A stretch of 64,000 nt of DNA from Corynebacterium sp. (GCF_030152825.1 NZ_JASLIP010000006.1:1-64000); one strand, 5' to 3'; numbered from the stretch's first letter, positions 15,293-24,784 are shown. Made by a program: numbers and translations. Notes: generated by a model from the sequence alone, not told the origin.

Positions 15293-16471
15293 ATGCAGGA
15301 ATACAAGGACATCGGCCGCGGTCGCTCGGCACGCCAGGTCTTCGGCCTCAACCAGATCGACATCGTGCCTTCGCGGCGCACTCGTTCCTCGCGGGACGTG
15401 GACACCTCTTGGCGCATCGATGCCTATGATTTCGACTTCCCGATCATGACGCACCCGACTGACGCCGTGGTCAGCCCGGAGTTTGCCATCGAGTTCGGCA
15501 AGGCCGGCGGGCTGCCCGTCATCAACGCGGAGGGCCTGTGGGGCCGTGCGAAGGATCTTGACGCCGCCTTCGGCGAGATCGTTTCCGCGGCCGAGCGCGG
15601 TTACTTCGGCTCCTTCAATGAGGGTGCGGACGAGGACGTCGCGGCCGAGGCGCTGGAGACCCCGGAGTTCGCCGCGAACCAGGTGCTGCAGCGCCTGCAC
15701 CAGCAGTCGCTGGATCTGGATCTGCTTCAGGAGCGCCTGCAGCAGGTGCGTGATTCCGGCGTGCGCTTCGCGGTGCGCGTTTCCCCGCAGCGTGCTCGCG
15801 AGCTCGCCCCGACGCTGATCGCCGGCGGGCTCGACCTGCTGGTTATCCAGGGCACCCTGATCTCCGCGGAGCACGTGGACACCGACGGTGAGCCACTGAA
15901 CCTCAAGGAGTTCATCGGCTCCCTGGACGTTCCGGTCATCGCCGGGGGAGTGGTGGACTACACCACCGCCATGCACCTGATGCGCACCGGCGCGGCCGGC
16001 GTGATCGTGGGCGCGGGCCCGGTGACCAACAGCCAGTCCTTGGGTATCGACGTCCCGATGGCCACCGCCATTGCCGACGCCGCTGCTGCCCGCCGCGACT
16101 ACCTGGACGAGACCGGTGGCCGCTACGTGCATGTCATCGCGGACTCCGAGCTCTCCTGCTCCGGCGATATCGCCAAGGCGATTGCCTGTGGCGCGGACGC
16201 CGTTGCCCTTGGCGCACCCCTGGCCGCGGCGGAGGAGGCCGGCGCCCCGAACTGGTTCTGGCCTTCCAGCGCGGCACACCCGAAGCTGCCACGTGGCACC
16301 GTGGACGCGCTGCTGCCGCCGACCTCCGTGCCGCTAAATCAGCTGCTCTTCGGTCCGACTCCAGACCCGCTGGGCCACGAGAACCTGGTGGGTGGCCTGC
16401 GCCGCTCAATGGCGAAGTGCGGCTACACCGAGGTCAAGGCCTTCCAGAAGGTGGATATCGCCGTCCGCTAG
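15293..16471 (+). CDS. guaB3: GuaB3-family IMP dehydrogenase-related protein
   Basis: A 392-residue TIM-barrel paralogue without CBS domains, found next to guaB in most actinobacteria. It starts MQEYKDIGRGRSARQVFGLNQIDIVPSRRTR and has FDFPIMTHPTDAVVS, GAAGVIVGAGP and SGDIAKAIACGADAV. The IMPDH catalytic loop GSxCTTR is absent (the equivalent reads GVIVGAGPVTNSQS), so it is not a normal IMPDH. GuaB3 enzymes in some bacteria have been reported to act as GMP reductase; that role here is inference. It is 145 bp after guaB and preceded by AAGGA. Confidence 0.9.
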   Translation: MQEYKDIGRGRSARQVFGLNQIDIVPSRRTRSSRDVDTSWRIDAYDFDFPIMTHPTDAVVSPEFAIEFGKAGGLPVINAEGLWGRAKDLDAAFGEIVSAAERGYFGSFNEGADEDVAAEALETPEFAANQVLQRLHQQSLDLDLLQERLQQVRDSGVRFAVRVSPQRARELAPTLIAGGLDLLVIQGTLISAEHVDTDGEPLNLKEFIGSLDVPVIAGGVVDYTTAMHLMRTGAAGVIVGAGPVTNSQSLGIDVPMATAIADAAAARRDYLDETGGRYVHVIADSELSCSGDIAKAIACGADAVALGAPLAAAEEAGAPNWFWPSSAAHPKLPRGTVDALLPPTSVPLNQLLFGPTPDPLGHENLVGGLRRSMAKCGYTEVKAFQKVDIAVR

Positions 16472-16557
16472 TCGCGAAGACAGCGCGCAGAAATGGCTGA
16501 TTAAGCGCGCAGCGGCGCCTGACTAATGGCGCCACACGCTGCCGGAAAATCAGAAGA

Positions 16558-16599
16558 ATAAAGCGGTCGAACTCCTGCTTGCGAGTTCGACCGCTTTAT
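16558..16599 (+). terminator. Terminator after guaB3
   Basis: ATAAAGCGGTCGAACTC and its exact complement form a 17-bp stem with an 8-base loop. A/T ends on both sides allow either direction. Confidence 0.85.
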
Positions 16600-16697
16600 T
16601 CATGCTTAAAATGGCAATCGAATGTTCGCTCGGTAAGTTGAAAACTGTCTGCCTTATTGCAATGGGCGATTGATTCAACTTCTTTTGGAGGAACATT

Positions 16698-17271
16698 ATG
16701 CAGCGCGCACACAAGCTCCGCCCCGCTGGAGGGCTACGAGAATGAGATGAAGAAGTCCACGGAGATCTCCCCGGAGGTCGCCACCGCCGAGCAGATCCGC
16801 ACGGTGGACCCGGACGCCATCGTCTCCCCGTTCGAGTCTGTCTACACCGACGATGGTGCCGGCACCATCGAGGAGTGGAAGGATCTATCCGGTGCCCTGC
16901 TGTACTCCATCTTCGACGGCGCACCGTACGTCGGAGGCAAGCTCTCCATCGCACAGGACATCTTCGAGCTCACCGGTGTGAAGAATGTCTTCGACGACGC
17001 CAACGAGGCATGGCCGGAGCTCAGCTGGGAGGCTCTGGCTGACAAGGACCCGGACTTCATCGTCCTGGCTGACCTGCCGGGCCGCGGCGCACCGGGAGAC
17101 AAGGCCGAGGAGAAGATCGAGATGCTGGAGAAGGACCCAGCAACCCGTAACCTCAAGGCCGTGAAGGAGAAGCGCTACGTCATCGTGAAGGGCATCGGCC
17201 TGTCCGGCTCCGTCCAGTCCTACGAGCCGCTCGAGGACGTCGCGGAGTACGTGAAGAACTGGAAGAACTAG
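16698..17271 (+). pseudogene. Iron/siderophore-type ABC substrate-binding protein, N-terminal half deleted
   Basis: A good ribosome-binding site (GGAGGA) and ATG at 16698 start MQRAHKLRPAGG but reach TGA at 16743. In another frame, from about 16720 to 17271, lies the C-terminal part of a FecB/BtuF-like binding protein (YENEMKKSTEISPEV, TAEQIRTVDPDAIVSPF, EAWPELSWEALADKDPDFIVLAD, YVIVKGIGLSG), about 180 residues of the usual 330. The signal peptide, lipobox and first lobe are missing. The simplest reading is an internal deletion of some 400 bp that also broke the frame. It is the first gene of a binding protein-permease-ATPase operon whose other two genes are also damaged. Confidence 0.85.
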
Positions 17272-17273
17272 GT

Positions 17274-18379
17274 ATGGCATCGAGCACTGACACTCGCCGC
17301 GAGCCCGGAAAGGGCGCGAAGGCATCCCCCTGGAGGGCACGAAGCTCGCACCCGCGCGCCGCGTGCCCACCTGGGTGGCGTGGGTCGTCGGGCTGATCCT
17401 ACTGGCCCTGGTCTGCTACATGGCCCTGTTCATGGGCGCGGCCACCCTGACTCGCGACGAGGTCTGGGGCTCGATCACCCACAAGCTCGGCATCCTCGCC
17501 AGCGATTCCCGCCCCGCACCCAGCCTGATCCGACAGTCGATTCTCTTTGACCTGCGCATTCCGCGCATCGTCATGGGGATCTTCGTCGGCGCGGGCCTCG
17601 CGGTCGCGGGTGCCTCGCTGCAGGCGATCACCCGCAACGATCTTGCGGAGCCGTACCTGCTGGGTGTCTCCTACGGTGCGTCCACCGGTGCGGTCGTGGC
17701 CCTGCTGCTCATGCCCGTCAGCTTCGCGCTGGGCCTGACCGGTGGTGCGGCCATCGGCGCCCTGCTGAGCTTCGGTCTGCTGATGCTTCTCCTGCGCGGC
17801 ACGGGATTCGTTTCCACCCGCGTGGTGCTCACCGGTGTGCTGGTTGGCCAGTTCTTCTCGGCCATCACCAGCCTCATCCTGGTCGCCCGCGGTGACGCGG
17901 AATCCGTCCGCGGCATCACCTTCTGGCTGCTGGGTGCGATGGGTGCCTCCCGCGCCAACACGATGTGGATCGTGCTGATCACCGTGGTTATCACCAGCCT
18001 GCTGATCTGGATGATGTCCCGCTACCTGGATGCCATGAGCTTCGGTGACGAGACCGCGAAGTCGATGGGCGTGCCCGTCGTCGGCGTGCGCGCCACAGTG
18101 CTGATTCTGGTCGCCCTCATGACGGCAGCGACGGTCTCCGCCGTCGGTGCGATCGGCTTCATCGGTCTGCTCGTGCCCCACGCGGTGCGCATGATCGTGG
18201 GTTCTGCCCACGCGCGCCTCATCCCGCTGTCCGCGCTAGTCGGTGCGATCCTGCTGGTGTTCACCGACGCCCTGGCCCGCAGCGTGTTCCAGCCGCAGGA
18301 AGTCCCGGTCGGTGTGTTCACCGCGCTGCTGGGCGTGCCACTGTTCTTCTTCATCCTGAACCGGGGGCAGCGAGTATGA
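17274..18379 (+). pseudogene. FecCD-type iron ABC permease with N-terminal frameshift
   Basis: ATG 17274 begins MASSTDTRREPGKGAKASP, then runs out of frame at a C5 run (17326-17330). The natural continuation (LEGTKLAPARRVPTWVAWVVG and all membrane segments) is in another frame that has a stop at 17288. Restoring one base in the C run would join both parts. The rest is intact: about nine hydrophobic segments, the family signatures LRIPRIVMGIFVGAGLAVAG and NDLAEPYLLGVSYGAS, and GAIGFIGLLVPHAVR near the end. A GTG at 17363 could still start a 338-residue product that keeps all membrane segments, so residual function is possible. Confidence 0.75.
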
Positions 18380-19200
18380 GCATCGTGGAAATCCAGAACG
18401 TCTCCATCACCTAGCACCGCAAGTCCACCCCGACGGTAGCCAACGTGGACGCCTCCTTCGATGCGGGGACGATCACCGCGTTGGTGGGGCCGAACGGTGC
18501 CGGTAAGTCCACCTTGCTGAAGTCCGTCGCCGACGTCGTCGACTTCGACGGCGAGGTCATGATCGACGGCGCCCCGCTGCGCAGCTACAGCCGACGCGAG
18601 AAGGTCAAGCAGGTCGCGTTCGTCGCCCAGCACGGTAACGCGAACTCCGAGCTGCTGGTCCGGCAGGTCGTCGAGCTTTCCCGGATGGCCTCCAAGGGGC
18701 CGTTCGCCCGGCAGACGGACGAGGACCACGACGCCATCTCGCACGCGGTGGAGCACGCGGACGTCGCCCACCTGATGGATCGGACATGGAATACCCTGTC
18801 CGGTGGTGAGCAGCAACGCGTCCAGCTGGCCCGCGCCATCTCGCAGAGCGCGAAGGTTCTGGTGCTGGACGAGCCGACGAACCACCTGGACATCCACCAC
18901 CAGTTCCGCCTCATGGAGCAGCTGCGCCACCTCGCGGCCGATCACAATGTGTGCGTGATCGTCGCGATGCACGACCTGGGGCTGGCCTCGCGCTACTGCG
19001 ATCAGATCGTGCTGCTCGAGGACGGCGAGCTCGTGAAGTCCGGCACCCCGCACGAGGTCTTCACCCCGGAGCGGCTGATGAGCGTGTTCGGGATCGACGC
19101 CGAGATCACCACGGTGGGCGGCCACTTGGACCTTGCGGTTAATAGCGCGGTGCCGAATTGGAAGCACCACCACGAACCGAAGGAAGACCTCGCGCACTAA
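18376..19200 (+). pseudogene. FecE-type iron ABC ATPase interrupted by an amber codon
   Basis: The ATG overlaps the permease stop (ATGA). The frame reads MSIVEIQNVSIT, then TAG at 18412-18414, and continues HRKSTPTVANVD in the same frame to an intact ATPase: Walker A GPNGAGKST, signature LSGGEQQRVQLARA, Walker B VLVLDEPTNHLD, and H-loop VIVAMHDL. A restart at GTG 18445 would give 251 residues lacking only the first beta strand, but it has no clear ribosome-binding site. Together with the two genes before it, this points to a dead or dying iron-chelate (or cobalamin) importer. Confidence 0.8.
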
Positions 19201-19353
19201 GCTGCGCGCTAGGCGGTGCGCCGGCGCCCACTAAGCCACGCGCTAAGTGGCCAGCGAGGAAGGCGGCCGGCCTGCCGGCTACGCGGGCAACCGGGCTGCC
19301 GACCGCGCGGCCAATCGGGCCGGTCATGAAGCAGCCCGCCAAGTGGGGCAGGA

Positions 19354-19389
19354 AGTCCCCCACGGGTGTTACCCACCCCGTGGGGGACT
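19354..19389. repeat. Perfect 13-bp hairpin before guaA
   Basis: AGTCCCCCACGGG and CCCGTGGGGGACT enclose a 10-base loop and end 18 bases before the guaA start. There is no T-run on the plus side, so it is either a weak terminator of the dead ABC operon or part of the guaA leader. Confidence 0.6.
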
Positions 19390-19407
19390 AGCCATATATG
19401 CGATAGG

Positions 19408-20988
19408 ATGAGCAGCGTGAATCACCAAAATCATCAGCCAGTCCTCGTGGTGGATTTCGGCGCGCAGTACGCACAGTTGATCGCGCGCCGCGTGCGTGAG
19501 GCCCGGGTCTACTCCGAGGTCGTTCCACACACCGCCACCATTGAAGAAATCAAGGCCAAGAATCCCGCGGCCATCGTGCTGTCGGGTGGTCCGAGCTCGG
19601 TCTACGCCGATGGCGCACCGGCTCTGCAGCCGGAGCTGCTGGAGCTGGGCGTGCCGGTGTTTGGCATTTGCTACGGCTTCCAGGCCATGACGCACGCGCT
19701 CGGCGGCACCGTGTCCGAGACGGGGCAGCGCGAGTACGGCCGCACCGAGGTTGAGCTCCTCGATGATGGCGGCGTGATGCACGCGGGCCTGGGCTCGCAC
19801 AAGGCTTGGATGAGCCACGGCGATGCGGTCTCGCAGGCCCCGGAGGGCTTCACCGTCACCGCGAAGTCCGCCGGCGCGCCGGTCGCCGCCTTCGAGTGCC
19901 TGGATCGCCGCATGGCCGGTGTGCAGTACCACCCGGAGGTCATGCACAGCCCGCACGGCCAGGAGGTGCTGGAGCGCTTCCTCACGGAGGTTGCGGGCCT
20001 GGAGCAGAACTGGACCGCCTCCAACATCGCTGAGGAGCTCATCGAACAGGTTCGGGAGCAGATCGGCGAGGACGGTCGCGCCATCTGTGGCCTCTCCGGT
20101 GGCGTGGACTCCGCTGTGGCTGCCGCGATCGTGCAGCGCGCCATTGGTGACCGCCTGACCTGTGTGTTCGTGGATCATGGCCTGCTGCGCGCAGGGGAGC
20201 GCGAGCAGGTGGAGAACGACTTCGTCGCCGCGACCGGCGCGAAGCTGGTCACTGTGGACGAGCGCGAGGCCTTCCTGAAGCGCCTGGACGGCGTGACGGA
20301 CCCGGAGGCCAAGCGCAAGGCTATCGGTGCGGAGTTCATCCGCTCCTTCGAGCGCGCCGTCGCTGGCGTGCTGGCCGATGCGCCGGAGGGGTCCACCGTG
20401 GACTTCCTGGTCCAGGGAACTTTGTACCCGGACGTCGTCGAGTCTGGCGGCGGTTCCGGTACCGCGAACATCAAGAGCCACCACAACGTCGGTGGCCTGC
20501 CAGATGACGTCGAGTTCCAGCTGGTCGAGCCGCTGCGCCAGCTGTTCAAGGACGAGGTCCGCGCGGTGGGCCGCGAGCTCGGCCTGCCGGAGGTTATCGT
20601 TGCCCGCCAGCCGTTCCCGGGCCCGGGCCTAGGTATCCGCATCATCGGTGCGGTCAACGAGGAGCGCCTGGAGACGCTGCGTGCGGCCGACAAGATTGCC
20701 CGCGAGGAGCTCAGTGCTGCCGGCCTGGACGGCGAGATCTGGCAGTGTCCGGTCGTCCTGCTCGCGGACGTGCGCTCCGTGGGGGTGCAGGGCGACGGCC
20801 GTACCTACGGTCACCCGATCGTGCTGCGCCCGGTCTCCAGCGAGGATGCTATGACCGCTGACTGGTCCCGCATTCCTTATGAGGTGCTGGAGAGGATCTC
20901 CACCCGCATCACCAACGAGGTGGCGGAGGTTAACCGCGTGGTACTGGACATCACCAGCAAGCCACCGGGAACCATCGAGTGGGAGTAA
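19408..20988 (+). CDS. guaA: GMP synthase (glutamine-hydrolysing)
   Basis: Aminates XMP to GMP. From ATG 19408 the protein is 526 residues; GTG 19417 is also possible, and longer in-frame starts would run through the hairpin at 19354. It has a class I amidotransferase domain (VLVVDFGAQYAQLIARR; nucleophile GICYGFQ; GVQYHPEV), the PP-loop ATP pyrophosphatase motif LSGGVDSAV near residue 220, and the C-terminal dimerisation domain (RQPFPGPGLGIRIIG, ITSKPPGTIEWE). Full length. A strong terminator follows. Confidence 0.97.
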   Translation: MSSVNHQNHQPVLVVDFGAQYAQLIARRVREARVYSEVVPHTATIEEIKAKNPAAIVLSGGPSSVYADGAPALQPELLELGVPVFGICYGFQAMTHALGGTVSETGQREYGRTEVELLDDGGVMHAGLGSHKAWMSHGDAVSQAPEGFTVTAKSAGAPVAAFECLDRRMAGVQYHPEVMHSPHGQEVLERFLTEVAGLEQNWTASNIAEELIEQVREQIGEDGRAICGLSGGVDSAVAAAIVQRAIGDRLTCVFVDHGLLRAGEREQVENDFVAATGAKLVTVDEREAFLKRLDGVTDPEAKRKAIGAEFIRSFERAVAGVLADAPEGSTVDFLVQGTLYPDVVESGGGSGTANIKSHHNVGGLPDDVEFQLVEPLRQLFKDEVRAVGRELGLPEVIVARQPFPGPGLGIRIIGAVNEERLETLRAADKIAREELSAAGLDGEIWQCPVVLLADVRSVGVQGDGRTYGHPIVLRPVSSEDAMTADWSRIPYEVLERISTRITNEVAEVNRVVLDITSKPPGTIEWE

Positions 20989-21030
20989 TCCCCACCGCTT
21001 GAGGTGCCTCCCTGGCAGTGCTCCTCAAGC

Positions 21031-21070
21031 AGAAAAGCGCGTCGCACGATGAGGTGCGGCGCGCTTTTCT
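21031..21070 (+). terminator. Terminator after guaA
   Basis: AGAAAAGCGCG.CGCAC and GTGCG.CGCGCTTTTCT form a 17-bp stem with one mismatch and a 6-base loop, followed by TATT. Confidence 0.9.
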
Positions 21071-21179
21071 TATTCGTGGAGGCTGGAGTGTGGGCTAGCC
21101 AGGATCAGCGGGTAGTCCGCACTGTAGGGCAGGGGCACTGGCGTTGAGCTGGACCGTGCACCGGGCCAGAACGCAGAGT

Positions 21180-21755
21180 CTAAGCGTCGTCCCGAACCTG
21201 CCCGGTCCCAGGTTCGGCGAGATAGCGGGTGCCGTCGATGCTAGGGAAGGAGATCCACGCATAGGCCCCAGCCAGTGCGAGTACAATCAGCGCTGCGATC
21301 CAGGAGTGGATCTGGAAGGCGGGCAGGATCATCAGCGCGAGCCAGAGGGGGAATAGCGGCATGATCTGCGCGACGGAGGTCTTGTATTTCCGCCCCGTCG
21401 ATTCCACGGCTGCGCGCACCTTCTTGCGGTAGGGGTGGCTGAAGGTCACGAGGAAACCCACCCCGATGGCGATGATCAGCACCATGACCTGCCAGGTCGT
21501 CGCCAGCGGCATGACCATCGCCGCCACGCCGAGCCCGAGCAGGAGGGACGCGGCGGCACGCACGCCCTCGGGGGCGCGGACGAGGATGGTCGCCTCGCTG
21601 GGAGCGCTGCCCTCCTTGTTCCGCGCTGCGCTGTTCTGTGATGCGCTGTCCCGTGGTGCGCTGTTCTGCCGCGCTGCGCGATTCTGCTCAGCGCGCGAGG
21701 AGCGCTGTGGGGTGGGGCGCTGGGCGTTCTTGCGGGGCTGGTTCTTTTTGCTCAT
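21180..21755 (-). CDS. Conserved membrane protein of unknown function
   Basis: A 191-residue protein. The first 60 residues are hydrophilic and made largely of Ala, Arg, Asn, Gln and Ser (MSKKNQPRKNAQRPTPQ, then repeats like QNSAPRDSASQNSAARN). They are followed by two pairs of membrane helices (AAASLLLGLGVAAMVMPLA, VMVLIIAIGVGFLVTF; IMPLFPLWLALMILPAF, IAALIVLALAGAYAWISF), separated by a basic loop HPYRKKVRAAVES. No enzyme motif. Corynebacteria have a similar gene convergent with guaA, but no function is known to me. The low-complexity N-terminus is encoded by near-tandem GCGCTGTTCTG repeats. Confidence 0.75.
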   Translation of the reverse strand: MSKKNQPRKNAQRPTPQRSSRAEQNRAARQNSAPRDSASQNSAARNKEGSAPSEATILVRAPEGVRAAASLLLGLGVAAMVMPLATTWQVMVLIIAIGVGFLVTFSHPYRKKVRAAVESTGRKYKTSVAQIMPLFPLWLALMILPAFQIHSWIAALIVLALAGAYAWISFPSIDGTRYLAEPGTGQVRDDA

Positions 21756-21850
21756 ATGTGACGAGTCTAGTTCCTCGCGGCTGCGCGGTCTTTTTCGGCG
21801 GTGAGCAGGGCGTTGGTGAACCGCGCCAGGTGGGGCTAGAATCCCTGAAT

Positions 21851-21866
21851 TAGAACATATGTTCGA
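21851..21866 (+). promoter_or_regulatory. LexA (SOS) box upstream of imuA-imuB
   Basis: TAGAACATATGTTCGA matches the actinobacterial SOS box TCGAAC-N4-GTTCGA with one change. It lies 143 bp before the imuA start and predicts DNA-damage induction through LexA/RecA. Confidence 0.85.
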
Positions 21867-21888
21867 CTTGTCTGGTCTGTTTTCTATC

Positions 21889-21901
21889 TTTTAGGACGTC
21901 A
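21889..21901 (+). repeat. Copy of dispersed TTTTAGGACGTCA motif
   Basis: TTTTAGGACGTCA follows a pyrimidine-rich run (CTGTTTTCTATC). It lies between the LexA box and imuA. See the finding on the dispersed motif. Confidence 0.45.
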
Positions 21902-22009
21902 ATCCGGTCGGCCTGGCCGGAGCAGTGAACTTAACTTTGATTCCCGGCGGGAGCGGGCTGGCCTGCATGTTTCCCGAGCTGATGGTGCCGATGTAGAGGA
22001 GGGAGCGCC

Positions 22010-22864
22010 GTGCCCATGCTGATCGATGAGAGCAATGTTGTTCATGCGATTGAGAAGCTCAAAAGCAACCGTGCGGCGGCGCGGGCTGCAGCCACGACTC
22101 GGCGTGCGCCGGAACCTCGGGGCATGGCGGAGCCACAGAGCGCAGCGGAGCCACGGGGTGTGGCTGGGCTGCAGAGTGTGGCGCAGCCTCAGGTTGCGGG
22201 CCAGGAGGCGGAATCTGCCCGGGCGGCCGCGCCGTTGCGCGCGGTTGCGTCCGAGCCCGCGACGGTGGGGCGGGCGCGGACGCTCGGCATGCCCGAGTGG
22301 CTCGCGGGCCAGCTTGCTGGCGGTGGGCTGGCGCGCGGGGCGGTGACTGCGATGGCGGATTGTCCCGCCGCGGTCGTCGATATTCTTGCGCATGTCACCG
22401 CGAACGGCGGGTGTGCGGCGGTGGTGGGCTACCCGAAACTCGCGCTGGCGGCCGTCGCCGCGGCGGGTGGAGAGCTCTCCCGGCTGATCATCGTTCCGGA
22501 TCCCGCGCCACACGTCGGGGCGGTGCTCTCGACCCTGGCGGAGGGCTTGGATCTGGTGGTTTACGTGCCCGTCCAACGGGTCACGCCCACCTTCGCACGC
22601 CCCGTGGAGGCGCGGCTGCGCAAGAGCAGCTGCGCGCTGCTTAGCTGTGGGACGCCCTGGCCGGGTGCACGGCTGAACCTCGACGTGCAGGTGGCTGGCG
22701 TCCACGGGCTGGGCCGGGGGAGCGGCCGCATCCGCTCTATCGACGTGACCGGGCGCGTCTGGGGCAAGGGGCAGCCGCCGCAGCGCATCACGGCGGAACT
22801 GACGGGCCGCCGCGATGGTGCTGGCAGTCAGGCTGATCGGGGTCGGATCGAGGTGGCGCTGTGA
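22010..22864 (+). CDS. imuA: ImuA-type SOS mutagenesis protein (RecA-like fold)
   Basis: A 284-residue protein from GTG 22010 after AGGAGGGA. The core (residues 90-270) has the degenerate RecA-like pattern of ImuA' proteins: LGMPEWLAGQLAGGGLARGAVTAM, AAVVGYPKLALAAVAAAGG, LIIVPDPAPHVGAVLSTLAEGLDLVV, LRKSSCALLSCG. A real Walker A is missing, as in other ImuA' proteins. Residues 35-85 form a repetitive Ala/Pro/Gln linker (EPRGMAEPQSAAEPRGVAG). ImuA' helps ImuB and DnaE2 in error-prone translesion synthesis. Its stop overlaps the imuB start (GTGA). Confidence 0.88.
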   Translation: MPMLIDESNVVHAIEKLKSNRAAARAAATTRRAPEPRGMAEPQSAAEPRGVAGLQSVAQPQVAGQEAESARAAAPLRAVASEPATVGRARTLGMPEWLAGQLAGGGLARGAVTAMADCPAAVVDILAHVTANGGCAAVVGYPKLALAAVAAAGGELSRLIIVPDPAPHVGAVLSTLAEGLDLVVYVPVQRVTPTFARPVEARLRKSSCALLSCGTPWPGARLNLDVQVAGVHGLGRGSGRIRSIDVTGRVWGKGQPPQRITAELTGRRDGAGSQADRGRIEVAL

Positions 22865-24522
22865 GTGGCCTGGGGAAAGCGGGAAGTGCCGAGGCGGGCG
22901 CTGTCGCGGCCGAGCGCGTGACCGTCCTGTGGTTCCCGGATTTCCCGGTCTATGCCGTGGGGCTTGCCCGCGGCTGGGATATGCTGCAGCCCGCTGCCAC
23001 GATCGCGGATTATCGCGTCCAGGCCTGCAACGCCGCCGCCCGGGCACAAGGGGTGCGCCAGGGGATGAAGCAGCGTCATGCGCTCGCGACTTGCCCGGAG
23101 CTCTGGCACGCGCCCGCTGACCCGGTGCAGGAGGCCACGATCCACGAGGACATCGTGGACGCCCTGATGGACGTAGCTGCCGGAGTGGAAACACTACGCC
23201 CCGGCCTCGTCGCGCTGCCCACCCGCCCGCTGGCGAACTACTACGGTGGGGAGGCTGCGGCCGTCGAGCTCTTGCTGGACTCCGCGGCCCGGCTGGGGGT
23301 GGAGTGCCTAGCCGGCACCGCGGACGACCTGATGCCCGCCGTGTGGGCATCACGCCGTGGGGTGCACGTCCCGCCCGGCGGGAACTCCAGCTTCGTGCCC
23401 ACCCTGCCCATCGGGTTTTTGGCGGTGGAGTCTGTGCTGAGCGCCCCCGCTGAGCTGGTCAGCACCCTGCAGGAGCTGGGGGTGCGCAGCCTGCGGGACT
23501 TCGCGGCGTTGGGTCGGAAGCACGTGGCGGGGCGCTTCGGTGCCGAAGCCGTGTACTGGCACCGAGTGGCCTGCGGCGAGCCCGGCCGGGAGGTATCCCC
23601 GCAGCGCCCCGCCCAGCCCGTCGAGGTGCTGCATCAGGTAGGGGAGCCTATTCGGAGCACCGAAACCGCGGCCTTCGTTGCCCGCCAGGCAGCTGCCCGG
23701 CTGCACGGGGAGCTCTTCCGGCGCGGGGAGGCCTGCCTCCGGCTGACCGTGCGGGTTCACCTCAACCCGCCTGCGGAGTACACCGGCCCCACCGTGGTGG
23801 AGCGCGCCTGGCGCTGTCGCGAGCCCCTGACGGAAGAAGACACCGCCCAGCGGGTCCGCTGGCAACTCGACGGCTGGATCACCCGGCTGCGCGCCAAGGT
23901 TGGCGAGCCGGAGCAGGAGGACTTCGAGGACGCCGCCGCCGGCGTGGTTGCCATCGAGCTGCTCCCGGTCGAGACGGTGCCAGCGGGTACCATCGCCGAA
24001 CCGCTCTGGGGTGGGGCGGACGAGGGGCTACGCGCGGCTCGCGCCGCCGCTGGGCGAGCGCAAGCCCTCATCGGTATGGCCGCCGTTCAGCAGGTCGTCC
24101 ACCGGGGTGGGCGGGCCATCGGTGGGCGCGTGCTCACGCTGCCCTATGGCGAGGAAGTGCCCGAGGAGATTTCCGCGCAGCCCACGACCCAGTGGCGGGG
24201 GGAGCTGCCCGCGCCGCTGCCCGCGACCGTGGGGGAGGCCGCTAACCCCAGCGCGGGGCACCCGGCCGCATCGATCGCGGTGCTCGGCGAGCGCGCACAG
24301 CCCGTGCACGTGACCGGCCGGGGCCTGATGAGCGACTCGCCTCAACGGCTGCGGTGGGGTAACCGGACACTACCCATCCGGGGGTGGGCTGGCCCCTGGC
24401 CCGTGGATGAGCAGTGGTGGGCCGAAGGAAAGCGCTACGCGCGCCTACAGGTCGCCACCGACGAGGGCGCCTACCTGTTGGTATGCAAGGGGCAGAAGTG
24501 GCGAATCGAGGCGACTTACTGA
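22861..24522 (+). CDS. imuB: ImuB, catalytically inactive Y-family polymerase-like scaffold
   Basis: A 553-residue protein starting at GTG 22861. The N-terminus VTVLWFPDFPVYAVGLARG matches ImuB and lacks the metal-binding Asp residues of active Y-family polymerases (PDFPVYA in place of DxDxFFA). A little-finger region follows (VVERAWRCREPLTEEDTAQRVRWQL) and a long C-terminal tail (RLRWGNRTLPIRGWAGPWPVDEQWW). In mycobacteria ImuB links DnaE2 to the sliding clamp through QLPLWG; here the aligned spot reads AEPLWG (about residues 379-384), a degenerate form. Operon with imuA under a LexA box; its polymerase partner dnaE2 is 6.7 kb downstream. Confidence 0.92.
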   Translation: MSGLGKAGSAEAGAVAAERVTVLWFPDFPVYAVGLARGWDMLQPAATIADYRVQACNAAARAQGVRQGMKQRHALATCPELWHAPADPVQEATIHEDIVDALMDVAAGVETLRPGLVALPTRPLANYYGGEAAAVELLLDSAARLGVECLAGTADDLMPAVWASRRGVHVPPGGNSSFVPTLPIGFLAVESVLSAPAELVSTLQELGVRSLRDFAALGRKHVAGRFGAEAVYWHRVACGEPGREVSPQRPAQPVEVLHQVGEPIRSTETAAFVARQAAARLHGELFRRGEACLRLTVRVHLNPPAEYTGPTVVERAWRCREPLTEEDTAQRVRWQLDGWITRLRAKVGEPEQEDFEDAAAGVVAIELLPVETVPAGTIAEPLWGGADEGLRAARAAAGRAQALIGMAAVQQVVHRGGRAIGGRVLTLPYGEEVPEEISAQPTTQWRGELPAPLPATVGEAANPSAGHPAASIAVLGERAQPVHVTGRGLMSDSPQRLRWGNRTLPIRGWAGPWPVDEQWWAEGKRYARLQVATDEGAYLLVCKGQKWRIEATY

Positions 24523-24784
24523 GGGCTGACTGAGTTGCGTTAGCGCTGGAAGGTGGGGTGAAAACGGTGGTGAGGAAAATAAACCAGAAATAGTTTTCCA
24601 AAGAAATGTACTGGTGCTAAGAAAATAGTAAGCTGCCAGACACTGAGATTGAACCGGGGTCATTCCAGAGAGCGAGATGCCTCGGCAAGCGACAGGCGGG
24701 ACCGCCCAGCGCACCCAGCTCCCAGTCCTCAAAGACAAAAAGACCAGCGCATTCGCGCGGGTCAGCATGAAAGGGGCCAAAGAA

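Noticed and set aside
16600..16697. DtxR (iron) box or cobalamin riboswitch before the broken ABC operon
   Set aside because: Neither TTAGGTTAG-type symmetry nor cobalamin riboswitch core sequences could be found, so the metal or cofactor class rests on protein similarity only.
19354..19389. Hairpin before guaA as a purine riboswitch
   Set aside because: A simple 13-bp stem-loop without the three-way junction sequences of purine or PRPP riboswitches.
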